Source: Acanthococcus lagerstroemiae
Taxonomy: Eukaryota > Arthropoda > Insecta > Hemiptera > Eriococcidae
Length of the DNA: 64,000 nt
NCBI GenBank assembly: GCA_031841125.1
Contig: JAJSSI010000082.1
Span: 1-64,000, forward strand
Direction of reading: 5' to 3'
The notes under the pieces were generated by a model. It saw only the letters and a program-made list of their open reading frames with translations, was not told the origin of the DNA and did no database searches. Position 1 is the first letter of the stretch, and every line of letters starts with the position of its first letter. Positions 1-9,245 of the stretch are shown piece after piece. Both the position numbers and the translations under genes were made by a program.

Positions 1-197
1 CGAATTCGCTGTTGCAATTTGGCGGCGACCCTCCGTTCCGAGATACCCTCGAAAAGTTGGAAAAATTGATCAATTTGGGTCAAAAAATGACTGTAGCTCA
101 ATTTGACAACGGATTCGAATTCGTCTCGAAAAATTGACTAACTAGCACCAGCCCCGACGCCGTAGCTCTCCGAAAATTTTTTCGCCCCAAAAAATGC
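1..197 (+). repeat. Left partial unit with three homopolymer losses
   Basis: The window opens at unit position 93 and runs to the end of that unit. Compared with the consensus it lacks one C at 38-39 (CCC to CC), one A at 52-55 (A5 to A4) and one T at 102-104 (T4 to T3). It also carries G instead of C at 93 (unit position 187). Three single-base losses within about 70 bases are unlike the interior units and suggest low-accuracy sequence, perhaps the first bases of a contig. Confidence 0.93.
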
Positions 198-488
198 ATG
201 ATGTATAGTATGGAGAAATTTTCAAATTTGAGAAAATCAAAAATTTCGAATTCATGAGTGTTTCTTACTCAATTTTTCACGCTGAGTTCGAATTCGCTGT
301 TGCAATTTGGCGGCGACCCTCCGTTCCCGAGATACCCTCGAAAAAGTTGGAAAAATTGATCAATTTGGGTCAAAAAATGACTCTAGCTCAATTTTGACAA
401 CGGATTCGAATTCGTCTCGAAAAATTGACTAACTAGCACCAGCCCCGACGCCGTAGCTCTCCGAAAATTTTTTCGCCCCAAAAAATGC
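198..488 (+). repeat. First complete unit, 291 bp, frame broken
   Basis: This unit lacks one A in the A4 run at 224-226 (unit positions 27-30). The loss breaks the 66-codon frame after codon 9 and spoils the symmetric AAATTTT-C-AAAATTT palindrome. It has the majority C at 383, although both neighbouring copies of that site have G. Confidence 0.95.
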
Positions 489-780
489 ATGATGTATAGT
501 ATGGAGAAATTTTCAAAATTTGAGAAAATCAAAAATTTCGAATTCATGAGTGTTTCTTACTCAATTTTTCACGCTGAGTTCGAATTCGCTGTTGCAATTT
601 GGCGGCGACCCTCCGTTCCCGAGATACCCTCGAAAAAGTTGGAAAAATTGATCAATTTGGGTCAAAAAATGACTGTAGCTCAATTTTGACAACGGATTCG
701 AATTCGTCTCGAAAAATTGACTAACTAGCACCAGCCCCGACGCCGTAGCTCTCCGAAAATTTTTTCGCCCCAAAAAATGC
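489..780 (+). repeat. Variant unit with C-to-G change at 675
   Basis: This unit is full length but has G at 675 (unit position 187), so the CTCTAG of the consensus reads CTGTAG. In the forward 66-codon frame this changes codon 63 from Leu to Val. On the reverse strand it removes a TAG stop, which opens a 92-codon frame over 561-839. The same G occurs at 93 and in no later intact forward frame. It is one of the few substitutions in the window and so more likely to be real than the homopolymer losses. Confidence 0.93.
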
Positions 781-798
781 ATGATGTATAGTATGGAG

Positions 799-813
799 AA
801 ATTTTCAAAATTT
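799..813. repeat. 15-bp AT palindrome in each unit (unit 19-33)
   Basis: AAATTTT and AAAATTT are exact reverse complements around a single C. The element recurs in each unit except the one starting at 198, where one A is missing. It overlaps ATTTTC and GAAAAT arms nine bases apart, so the segment can pair in more than one way. Such AT palindromes are common in nematode-like non-coding DNA. No function is implied. Confidence 0.85.
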
Positions 814-851
814 GAGAAAATCAAAAATTTCGAATTCATGAGTGTTTCTTA

Positions 852-880
852 CTCAATTTTTCACGCTGAGTTCGAATTCG
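852..880 (+). repeat. Internal subrepeat, copy A (unit 72-100)
   Basis: The block starts with CTCAATTTT and ends with TTCGAATTCG, with 10 bases between. The same two blocks, separated by 9 bases, recur at 971-998. About 21 of 29 aligned positions match. This suggests the 292-bp unit itself contains an old duplication of roughly 118 bp. Confidence 0.55.
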
Positions 881-924
881 CTGTTGCAATTTGGCGGCGA
901 CCCTCCGTTCCCGAGATACCCTCG

Positions 925-961
925 AAAAAGTTGGAAAAATTGATCAATTTGGGTCAAAAAA
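925..961. other. Four A/T tracts in helical phase (unit 145-181)
   Basis: The tracts are A5 at 925-929, A5TT at 935-941, AATTT at 946-950 and A6 at 956-961. Their centres are about 11, 10 and 10.5 bp apart, close to one helical turn. A/T tracts in helical phase are known to bend DNA and to affect nucleosome placement. Repetition in each of about 219 units would give a regular bend every 292 bp. The spacing is read directly; the bending is inferred. Other tracts in the unit, for example at unit positions 19-50, are about 8 bp apart and not in phase. Confidence 0.6.
937..950. repeat. 14-bp perfect palindrome AAATTGATCAATTT (unit 157-170)
   Basis: This is a perfect dyad with no spacer, centred on GATC, and it contains a BclI site (TGATCA). 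It is the only GATC in the consensus unit, so GATC cutters would give a clean 292-bp ladder. The dyad lies inside the run of phased A/T tracts at unit positions 145-181. Confidence 0.85.
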
Positions 962-970
962 TGACTCTAG

Positions 971-998
971 CTCAATTTTGACAACGGATTCGAATTCG
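971..998 (+). repeat. Internal subrepeat, copy B (unit 191-218)
   Basis: This is the partner of the block at 852-880, offset by 119 bp at its left end and 118 bp at its right end. CTCAATTTT and TTCGAATTCG are identical in both copies and the bases between them differ. A third TTCGAATTC at 829-837 shares only the right-hand block. Confidence 0.55.
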
Positions 999-3900
999 TC
1001 TCGAAAAATTGACTAACTAGCACCAGCCCCGACGCCGTAGCTCTCCGAAAATTTTTTCGCCCCAAAAAATGCATGATGTATAGTATGGAGAAATTTTCAA
1101 AATTTGAGAAAATCAAAAATTTCGAATTCATGAGTGTTTCTTACTCAATTTTTCACGCTGAGTTCGAATTCGCTGTTGCAATTTGGCGGCGACCCTCCGT
1201 TCCCGAGATACCCTCGAAAAAGTTGGAAAAATTGATCAATTTGGGTCAAAAAATGACTCTAGCTCAATTTTGACAACGGATTCGAATTCGTCTCGAAAAA
1301 TTGACTAACTAGCACCAGCCCCGACGCCGTAGCTCTCCGAAAATTTTTTCGCCCCAAAAAATGCATGATGTATAGTATGGAGAAATTTTCAAAATTTGAG
1401 AAAATCAAAAATTTCGAATTCATGAGTGTTTCTTACTCAATTTTTCACGCTGAGTTCGAATTCGCTGTTGCAATTTGGCGGCGACCCTCCGTTCCCGAGA
1501 TACCCTCGAAAAAGTTGGAAAAATTGATCAATTTGGGTCAAAAAATGACTCTAGCTCAATTTTGACAACGGATTCGAATTCGTCTCGAAAAATTGACTAA
1601 CTAGCACCAGCCCCGACGCCGTAGCTCTCCGAAAATTTTTTCGCCCCAAAAAATGCATGATGTATAGTATGGAGAAATTTTCAAAATTTGAGAAAATCAA
1701 AAATTTCGAATTCATGAGTGTTTCTTACTCAATTTTTCACGCTGAGTTCGAATTCGCTGTTGCAATTTGGCGGCGACCCTCCGTTCCCGAGATACCCTCG
1801 AAAAAGTTGGAAAAATTGATCAATTTGGGTCAAAAAATGACTCTAGCTCAATTTTGACAACGGATTCGAATTCGTCTCGAAAAATTGACTAACTAGCACC
1901 AGCCCCGACGCCGTAGCTCTCCGAAAATTTTTTCGCCCCAAAAAATGCATGATGTATAGTATGGAGAAATTTTCAAAATTTGAGAAAATCAAAAATTTCG
2001 AATTCATGAGTGTTTCTTACTCAATTTTTCACGCTGAGTTCGAATTCGCTGTTGCAATTTGGCGGCGACCCTCCGTTCCCGAGATACCCTCGAAAAAGTT
2101 GGAAAAATTGATCAATTTGGGTCAAAAAATGACTCTAGCTCAATTTTGACAACGGATTCGAATTCGTCTCGAAAAATTGACTAACTAGCACCAGCCCCGA
2201 CGCCGTAGCTCTCCGAAAATTTTTTCGCCCCAAAAAATGCATGATGTATAGTATGGAGAAATTTTCAAAATTTGAGAAAATCAAAAATTTCGAATTCATG
2301 AGTGTTTCTTACTCAATTTTTCACGCTGAGTTCGAATTCGCTGTTGCAATTTGGCGGCGACCCTCCGTTCCCGAGATACCCTCGAAAAAGTTGGAAAAAT
2401 TGATCAATTTGGGTCAAAAAATGACTCTAGCTCAATTTTGACAACGGATTCGAATTCGTCTCGAAAAATTGACTAACTAGCACCAGCCCCGACGCCGTAG
2501 CTCTCCGAAAATTTTTTCGCCCCAAAAAATGCATGATGTATAGTATGGAGAAATTTTCAAAATTTGAGAAAATCAAAAATTTCGAATTCATGAGTGTTTC
2601 TTACTCAATTTTTCACGCTGAGTTCGAATTCGCTGTTGCAATTTGGCGGCGACCCTCCGTTCCCGAGATACCCTCGAAAAAGTTGGAAAAATTGATCAAT
2701 TTGGGTCAAAAAATGACTCTAGCTCAATTTTGACAACGGATTCGAATTCGTCTCGAAAAATTGACTAACTAGCACCAGCCCCGACGCCGTAGCTCTCCGA
2801 AAATTTTTTCGCCCCAAAAAATGCATGATGTATAGTATGGAGAAATTTTCAAAATTTGAGAAAATCAAAAATTTCGAATTCATGAGTGTTTCTTACTCAA
2901 TTTTTCACGCTGAGTTCGAATTCGCTGTTGCAATTTGGCGGCGACCCTCCGTTCCCGAGATACCCTCGAAAAAGTTGGAAAAATTGATCAATTTGGGTCA
3001 AAAAATGACTCTAGCTCAATTTTGACAACGGATTCGAATTCGTCTCGAAAAATTGACTAACTAGCACCAGCCCCGACGCCGTAGCTCTCCGAAAATTTTT
3101 TCGCCCCAAAAAATGCATGATGTATAGTATGGAGAAATTTTCAAAATTTGAGAAAATCAAAAATTTCGAATTCATGAGTGTTTCTTACTCAATTTTTCAC
3201 GCTGAGTTCGAATTCGCTGTTGCAATTTGGCGGCGACCCTCCGTTCCCGAGATACCCTCGAAAAAGTTGGAAAAATTGATCAATTTGGGTCAAAAAATGA
3301 CTCTAGCTCAATTTTGACAACGGATTCGAATTCGTCTCGAAAAATTGACTAACTAGCACCAGCCCCGACGCCGTAGCTCTCCGAAAATTTTTTCGCCCCA
3401 AAAAATGCATGATGTATAGTATGGAGAAATTTTCAAAATTTGAGAAAATCAAAAATTTCGAATTCATGAGTGTTTCTTACTCAATTTTTCACGCTGAGTT
3501 CGAATTCGCTGTTGCAATTTGGCGGCGACCCTCCGTTCCCGAGATACCCTCGAAAAAGTTGGAAAAATTGATCAATTTGGGTCAAAAAATGACTCTAGCT
3601 CAATTTTGACAACGGATTCGAATTCGTCTCGAAAAATTGACTAACTAGCACCAGCCCCGACGCCGTAGCTCTCCGAAAATTTTTTCGCCCCAAAAAATGC
3701 ATGATGTATAGTATGGAGAAATTTTCAAAATTTGAGAAAATCAAAAATTTCGAATTCATGAGTGTTTCTTACTCAATTTTTCACGCTGAGTTCGAATTCG
3801 CTGTTGCAATTTGGCGGCGACCCTCCGTTCCCGAGATACCCTCGAAAAAGTTGGAAAAATTGATCAATTTGGGTCAAAAAATGACTCTAGCTCAATTTTG

Positions 3901-4284
3901 ACAACGGATTCGAATTCGTCTCGAAAAATTGACTAACTAGCACCAGCCCCGACGCCGTAGCTCTCCGAAAATTTTTTCGCCCCAAAAAATGCATGATGTA
4001 TAGTATGGAGAAATTTTCAAAATTTGAGAAAATCAAAAATTTCGAATTCATGAGTGTTTCTTACTCAATTTTTCACGCTGAGTTCGAATTCGCTGTTGCA
4101 ATTTGGCGGCGACCCTCCGTTCCCGAGATACCCTCGAAAAAGTTGGAAAAATTGATCAATTTGGGTCAAAAAATGACTCTAGCTCAATTTTGACAACGGA
4201 TTCGAATTCGTCTCGAAAAATTGACTAACTAGCACCAGCCCCGACGCCGTAGCTCTCCGAAAATTTTTTCGCCCCAAAAAATGC

Positions 4285-7200
4285 ATGATGTATAGTATGG
4301 AGAAATTTTCAAAATTTGAGAAAATCAAAAATTTCGAATTCATGAGTGTTTCTTACTCAATTTTTCACGCTGAGTTCGAATTCGCTGTTGCAATTTGGCG
4401 GCGACCCTCCGTTCCCGAGATACCCTCGAAAAAGTTGGAAAAATTGATCAATTTGGGTCAAAAAATGACTCTAGCTCAATTTTGACAACGGATTCGAATT
4501 CGTCTCGAAAAATTGACTAACTAGCACCAGCCCCGACGCCGTAGCTCTCCGAAAATTTTTTCGCCCAAAAAATGCATGATGTATAGTATGGAGAAATTTT
4601 CAAAATTTGAGAAAATCAAAAATTTCGAATTCATGAGTGTTTCTTACTCAATTTTTCACGCTGAGTTCGAATTCGCTGTTGCAATTTGGCGGCGACCCTC
4701 CGTTCCCGAGATACCCTCGAAAAAGTTGGAAAAATTGATCAATTTGGGTCAAAAAATGACTCTAGCTCAATTTTGACAACGGATTCGAATTCGTCTCGAA
4801 AAATTGACTAACTAGCACCAGCCCCGACGCCGTAGCTCTCCGAAAATTTTTTCGCCCCAAAAAATGCATGATGTATAGTATGGAGAAATTTTCAAAATTT
4901 GAGAAAATCAAAAATTTCGAATTCATGAGTGTTTCTTACTCAATTTTTCACGCTGAGTTCGAATTCGCTGTTGCAATTTGGCGGCGACCCTCCGTTCCCG
5001 AGATACCCTCGAAAAAGTTGGAAAAATTGATCAATTTGGGTCAAAAAATGACTCTAGCTCAATTTTGACAACGGATTCGAATTCGTCTCGAAAAATTGAC
5101 TAACTAGCACCAGCCCCGACGCCGTAGCTCTCCGAAAATTTTTTCGCCCCAAAAAATGCATGATGTATAGTATGGAGAAATTTTCAAAATTTGAGAAAAT
5201 CAAAAATTTCGAATTCATGAGTGTTTCTTACTCAATTTTTCACGCTGAGTTCGAATTCGCTGTTGCAATTTGGCGGCGACCCTCCGTTCCCGAGATACCC
5301 TCGAAAAAGTTGGAAAAATTGATCAATTTGGGTCAAAAAATGACTCTAGCTCAATTTTGACAACGGATTCGAATTCGTCTCGAAAAATTGACTAACTAGC
5401 ACCAGCCCCGACGCCGTAGCTCTCCGAAAATTTTTTCGCCCAAAAAATGCATGATGTATAGTATGGAGAAATTTTCAAAATTTGAGAAAATCAAAAATTT
5501 CGAATTCATGAGTGTTTCTTACTCAATTTTTCACGCTGAGTTCGAATTCGCTGTTGCAATTTGGCGGCGACCCTCCGTTCCCGAGATACCCTCGAAAAAG
5601 TTGGAAAAATTGATCAATTTGGGTCAAAAAATGACTCTAGCTCAATTTTGACAACGGATTCGAATTCGTCTCGAAAAATTGACTAACTAGCACCAGCCCC
5701 GACGCCGTAGCTCTCCGAAAATTTTTTCGCCCCAAAAAATGCATGATGTATAGTATGGAGAAATTTTCAAAATTTGAGAAAATCAAAAATTTCGAATTCA
5801 TGAGTGTTTCTTACTCAATTTTTCACGCTGAGTTCGAATTCGCTGTTGCAATTTGGCGGCGACCCTCCGTTCCCGAGATACCCTCGAAAAAGTTGGAAAA
5901 ATTGATCAATTTGGGTCAAAAAATGACTCTAGCTCAATTTTGACAACGGATTCGAATTCGTCTCGAAAAATTGACTAACTAGCACCAGCCCCGACGCCGT
6001 AGCTCTCCGAAAATTTTTTCGCCCCAAAAAATGCATGATGTATAGTATGGAGAAATTTTCAAAATTTGAGAAAATCAAAAATTTCGAATTCATGAGTGTT
6101 TCTTACTCAATTTTTCACGCTGAGTTCGAATTCGCTGTTGCAATTTGGCGGCGACCCTCCGTTCCCGAGATACCCTCGAAAAAGTTGGAAAAATTGATCA
6201 ATTTGGGTCAAAAAATGACTCTAGCTCAATTTTGACAACGGATTCGAATTCGTCTCGAAAAATTGACTAACTAGCACCAGCCCCGACGCCGTAGCTCTCC
6301 GAAAATTTTTTCGCCCCAAAAAATGCATGATGTATAGTATGGAGAAATTTTCAAAATTTGAGAAAATCAAAAATTTCGAATTCATGAGTGTTTCTTACTC
6401 AATTTTTCACGCTGAGTTCGAATTCGCTGTTGCAATTTGGCGGCGACCCTCCGTTCCCGAGATACCCTCGAAAAAGTTGGAAAAATTGATCAATTTGGGT
6501 CAAAAAATGACTCTAGCTCAATTTTGACAACGGATTCGAATTCGTCTCGAAAAATTGACTAACTAGCACCAGCCCCGACGCCGTAGCTCTCCGAAAATTT
6601 TTTCGCCCCAAAAAATGCATGATGTATAGTATGGAGAAATTTTCAAAATTTGAGAAAATCAAAAATTTCGAATTCATGAGTGTTTCTTACTCAATTTTTC
6701 ACGCTGAGTTCGAATTCGCTGTTGCAATTTGGCGGCGACCCTCCGTTCCCGAGATACCCTCGAAAAAGTTGGAAAAATTGATCAATTTGGGTCAAAAAAT
6801 GACTCTAGCTCAATTTTGACAACGGATTCGAATTCGTCTCGAAAAATTGACTAACTAGCACCAGCCCCGACGCCGTAGCTCTCCGAAAATTTTTTCGCCC
6901 CAAAAAATGCATGATGTATAGTATGGAGAAATTTTCAAAATTTGAGAAAATCAAAAATTTCGAATTCATGAGTGTTTCTTACTCAATTTTTCACGCTGAG
7001 TTCGAATTCGCTGTTGCAATTTGGCGGCGACCCTCCGTTCCCGAGATACCCTCGAAAAAGTTGGAAAAATTGATCAATTTGGGTCAAAAAATGACTCTAG
7101 CTCAATTTTGACAACGGATTCGAATTCGTCTCGAAAAATTGACTAACTAGCACCAGCCCCGACGCCGTAGCTCTCCGAAAATTTTTTCGCCCCAAAAAAT

Positions 7201-9245
7201 GCATGATGTATAGTATGGAGAAATTTTCAAAATTTGAGAAAATCAAAAATTTCGAATTCATGAGTGTTTCTTACTCAATTTTTCACGCTGAGTTCGAATT
7301 CGCTGTTGCAATTTGGCGGCGACCCTCCGTTCCCGAGATACCCTCGAAAAAGTTGGAAAAATTGATCAATTTGGGTCAAAAAATGACTCTAGCTCAATTT
7401 TGACAACGGATTCGAATTCGTCTCGAAAAATTGACTAACTAGCACCAGCCCCGACGCCGTAGCTCTCCGAAAATTTTTTCGCCCCAAAAAATGCATGATG
7501 TATAGTATGGAGAAATTTTCAAAATTTGAGAAAATCAAAAATTTCGAATTCATGAGTGTTTCTTACTCAATTTTTCACGCTGAGTTCGAATTCGCTGTTG
7601 CAATTTGGCGGCGACCCTCCGTTCCCGAGATACCCTCGAAAAAGTTGGAAAAATTGATCAATTTGGGTCAAAAAATGACTCTAGCTCAATTTTGACAACG
7701 GATTCGAATTCGTCTCGAAAAATTGACTAACTAGCACCAGCCCCGACGCCGTAGCTCTCCGAAAATTTTTTCGCCCCAAAAAATGCATGATGTATAGTAT
7801 GGAGAAATTTTCAAAATTTGAGAAAATCAAAAATTTCGAATTCATGAGTGTTTCTTACTCAATTTTTCACGCTGAGTTCGAATTCGCTGTTGCAATTTGG
7901 CGGCGACCCTCCGTTCCCGAGATACCCTCGAAAAAGTTGGAAAAATTGATCAATTTGGGTCAAAAAATGACTCTAGCTCAATTTTGACAACGGATTCGAA
8001 TTCGTCTCGAAAAATTGACTAACTAGCACCAGCCCCGACGCCGTAGCTCTCCGAAAATTTTTTCGCCCCAAAAAATGCATGATGTATAGTATGGAGAAAT
8101 TTTCAAAATTTGAGAAAATCAAAAATTTCGAATTCATGAGTGTTTCTTACTCAATTTTTCACGCTGAGTTCGAATTCGCTGTTGCAATTTGGCGGCGACC
8201 CTCCGTTCCCGAGATACCCTCGAAAAAGTTGGAAAAATTGATCAATTTGGGTCAAAAAATGACTCTAGCTCAATTTTGACAACGGATTCGAATTCGTCTC
8301 GAAAAATTGACTAACTAGCACCAGCCCCGACGCCGTAGCTCTCCGAAAATTTTTTCGCCCCAAAAAATGCATGATGTATAGTATGGAGAAATTTTCAAAA
8401 TTTGAGAAAATCAAAAATTTCGAATTCATGAGTGTTTCTTACTCAATTTTTCACGCTGAGTTCGAATTCGCTGTTGCAATTTGGCGGCGACCCTCCGTTC
8501 CCGAGATACCCTCGAAAAAGTTGGAAAAATTGATCAATTTGGGTCAAAAAATGACTCTAGCTCAATTTTGACAACGGATTCGAATTCGTCTCGAAAAATT
8601 GACTAACTAGCACCAGCCCCGACGCCGTAGCTCTCCGAAAATTTTTTCGCCCCAAAAAATGCATGATGTATAGTATGGAGAAATTTTCAAAATTTGAGAA
8701 AATCAAAAATTTCGAATTCATGAGTGTTTCTTACTCAATTTTTCACGCTGAGTTCGAATTCGCTGTTGCAATTTGGCGGCGACCCTCCGTTCCCGAGATA
8801 CCCTCGAAAAAGTTGGAAAAATTGATCAATTTGGGTCAAAAAATGACTCTAGCTCAATTTTGACAACGGATTCGAATTCGTCTCGAAAAATTGACTAACT
8901 AGCACCAGCCCCGACGCCGTAGCTCTCCGAAAATTTTTTCGCCCCAAAAAATGCATGATGTATAGTATGGAGAAATTTTCAAAATTTGAGAAAATCAAAA
9001 ATTTCGAATTCATGAGTGTTTCTTACTCAATTTTTCACGCTGAGTTCGAATTCGCTGTTGCAATTTGGCGGCGACCCTCCGTTCCCGAGATACCCTCGAA
9101 AAAGTTGGAAAAATTGATCAATTTGGGTCAAAAAATGACTCTAGCTCAATTTTGACAACGGATTCGAATTCGTCTCGAAAAATTGACTAACTAGCACCAG
9201 CCCCGACGCCGTAGCTCTCCGAAAATTTTTTCGCCCAAAAAATGC
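4285..9245 (+). repeat. Left subzone with three single-C losses
   Basis: Three units (starting 4285, 5160 and 8955) are 291 bp because the C4 run before the A6 tract reads CCC, at 4564-4566, 5439-5441 and 9234-9236. The other units here are 292 bp. All three changes fall at the same site (unit 280-283), which is a hotspot either for slippage or for consensus error. Confidence 0.93.

Larger units (their letters stand above)
781..981 (+). other. Recurrent 66-codon frame (representative copy), probably not a gene
   Basis: An ATG-to-TGA frame occupies unit positions 1-201 and recurs intact in 213 of 218 complete units, starting for example at 489, 781, 1073, 49834 and 63537. The peptide begins MMYSMEKFSKFEKIK and ends KMTLAQF. 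It has 10 Lys/Arg and 7 Asp/Glu and shows no signal peptide, membrane segment or motif I recognise. Against coding: the unit length is 1 mod 3, so successive copies rotate through all three frames; there is no start context or splice signal I can defend; and frame-breaking copies persist at 198, 54502, 56832, 60330 and 62664. Preservation is explained by array homogeneity. It is recorded so the reader knows the frame exists, not as a called gene. Confidence 0.9.
829..997. other. Three EcoRI/TTCGAATTC sites per unit
   Basis: GAATTC occurs at 832-837, 874-879 and 992-997, each within TTCGAATTC, so each also carries TTCGAA. Across the array the EcoRI spacing would be 42, 118 and 132 bp repeating. 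The unit starting at 62664 loses its first site through one missing A at 62716. Confidence 0.93.
781..1072 (+). repeat. Reference consensus unit (292 bp)
   Basis: This copy has the majority base at every site I compared and serves as the coordinate reference. Unit position 1 is the A of the first ATG. Positions 1-201 form an ATG-to-TGA reading frame and positions 202-292 are the remaining 91 bp. Landmarks by unit position are: AT palindromes at 19-33 and 157-170; EcoRI sites at 52, 94 and 212; phased A/T tracts at 145-181; C4 runs at 247-250 and 280-283; a T6 run at 272-277; and an A6 run at 284-289. The choice of unit start is arbitrary, as for any tandem repeat. Confidence 0.97.

Noticed and set aside
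785..795. TATA-like TATAGTATGG as a promoter in each unit
   Set aside because: It is a weak match in AT-rich DNA with no supporting initiator or downstream gene.
829..840. CENP-B-box-like TTCG element
   Set aside because: The TTCG core is present, but the required CGGG half at the right spacing is absent.
869..879. Possible RNA polymerase III B box (AGTTCGAATTC)
   Set aside because: It matches the B-box style at about 9 of 11 positions, but I see no upstream A box and no tRNA or SINE fold. The match is explained by the TTCGAATTC subrepeat.
881..888. CTGTTGCA resembling the nematode piRNA upstream motif CTGTTTCA
   Set aside because: One mismatch in eight bases is expected often by chance, and no associated start signal can be shown.
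1049..1069. T6 followed by C4 and A6 as a transcription terminator or hairpin
   Set aside because: The imperfect CGAAAA/TTTTTTCG pairing is weak, and nothing suggests a transcript ending here.
781..1072. Unit length equals twice 146, suggesting two nucleosome cores
   Set aside because: There would be no linker DNA, and the internal similarity has an offset near 118 bp rather than 146, so the numerical match is probably coincidental.
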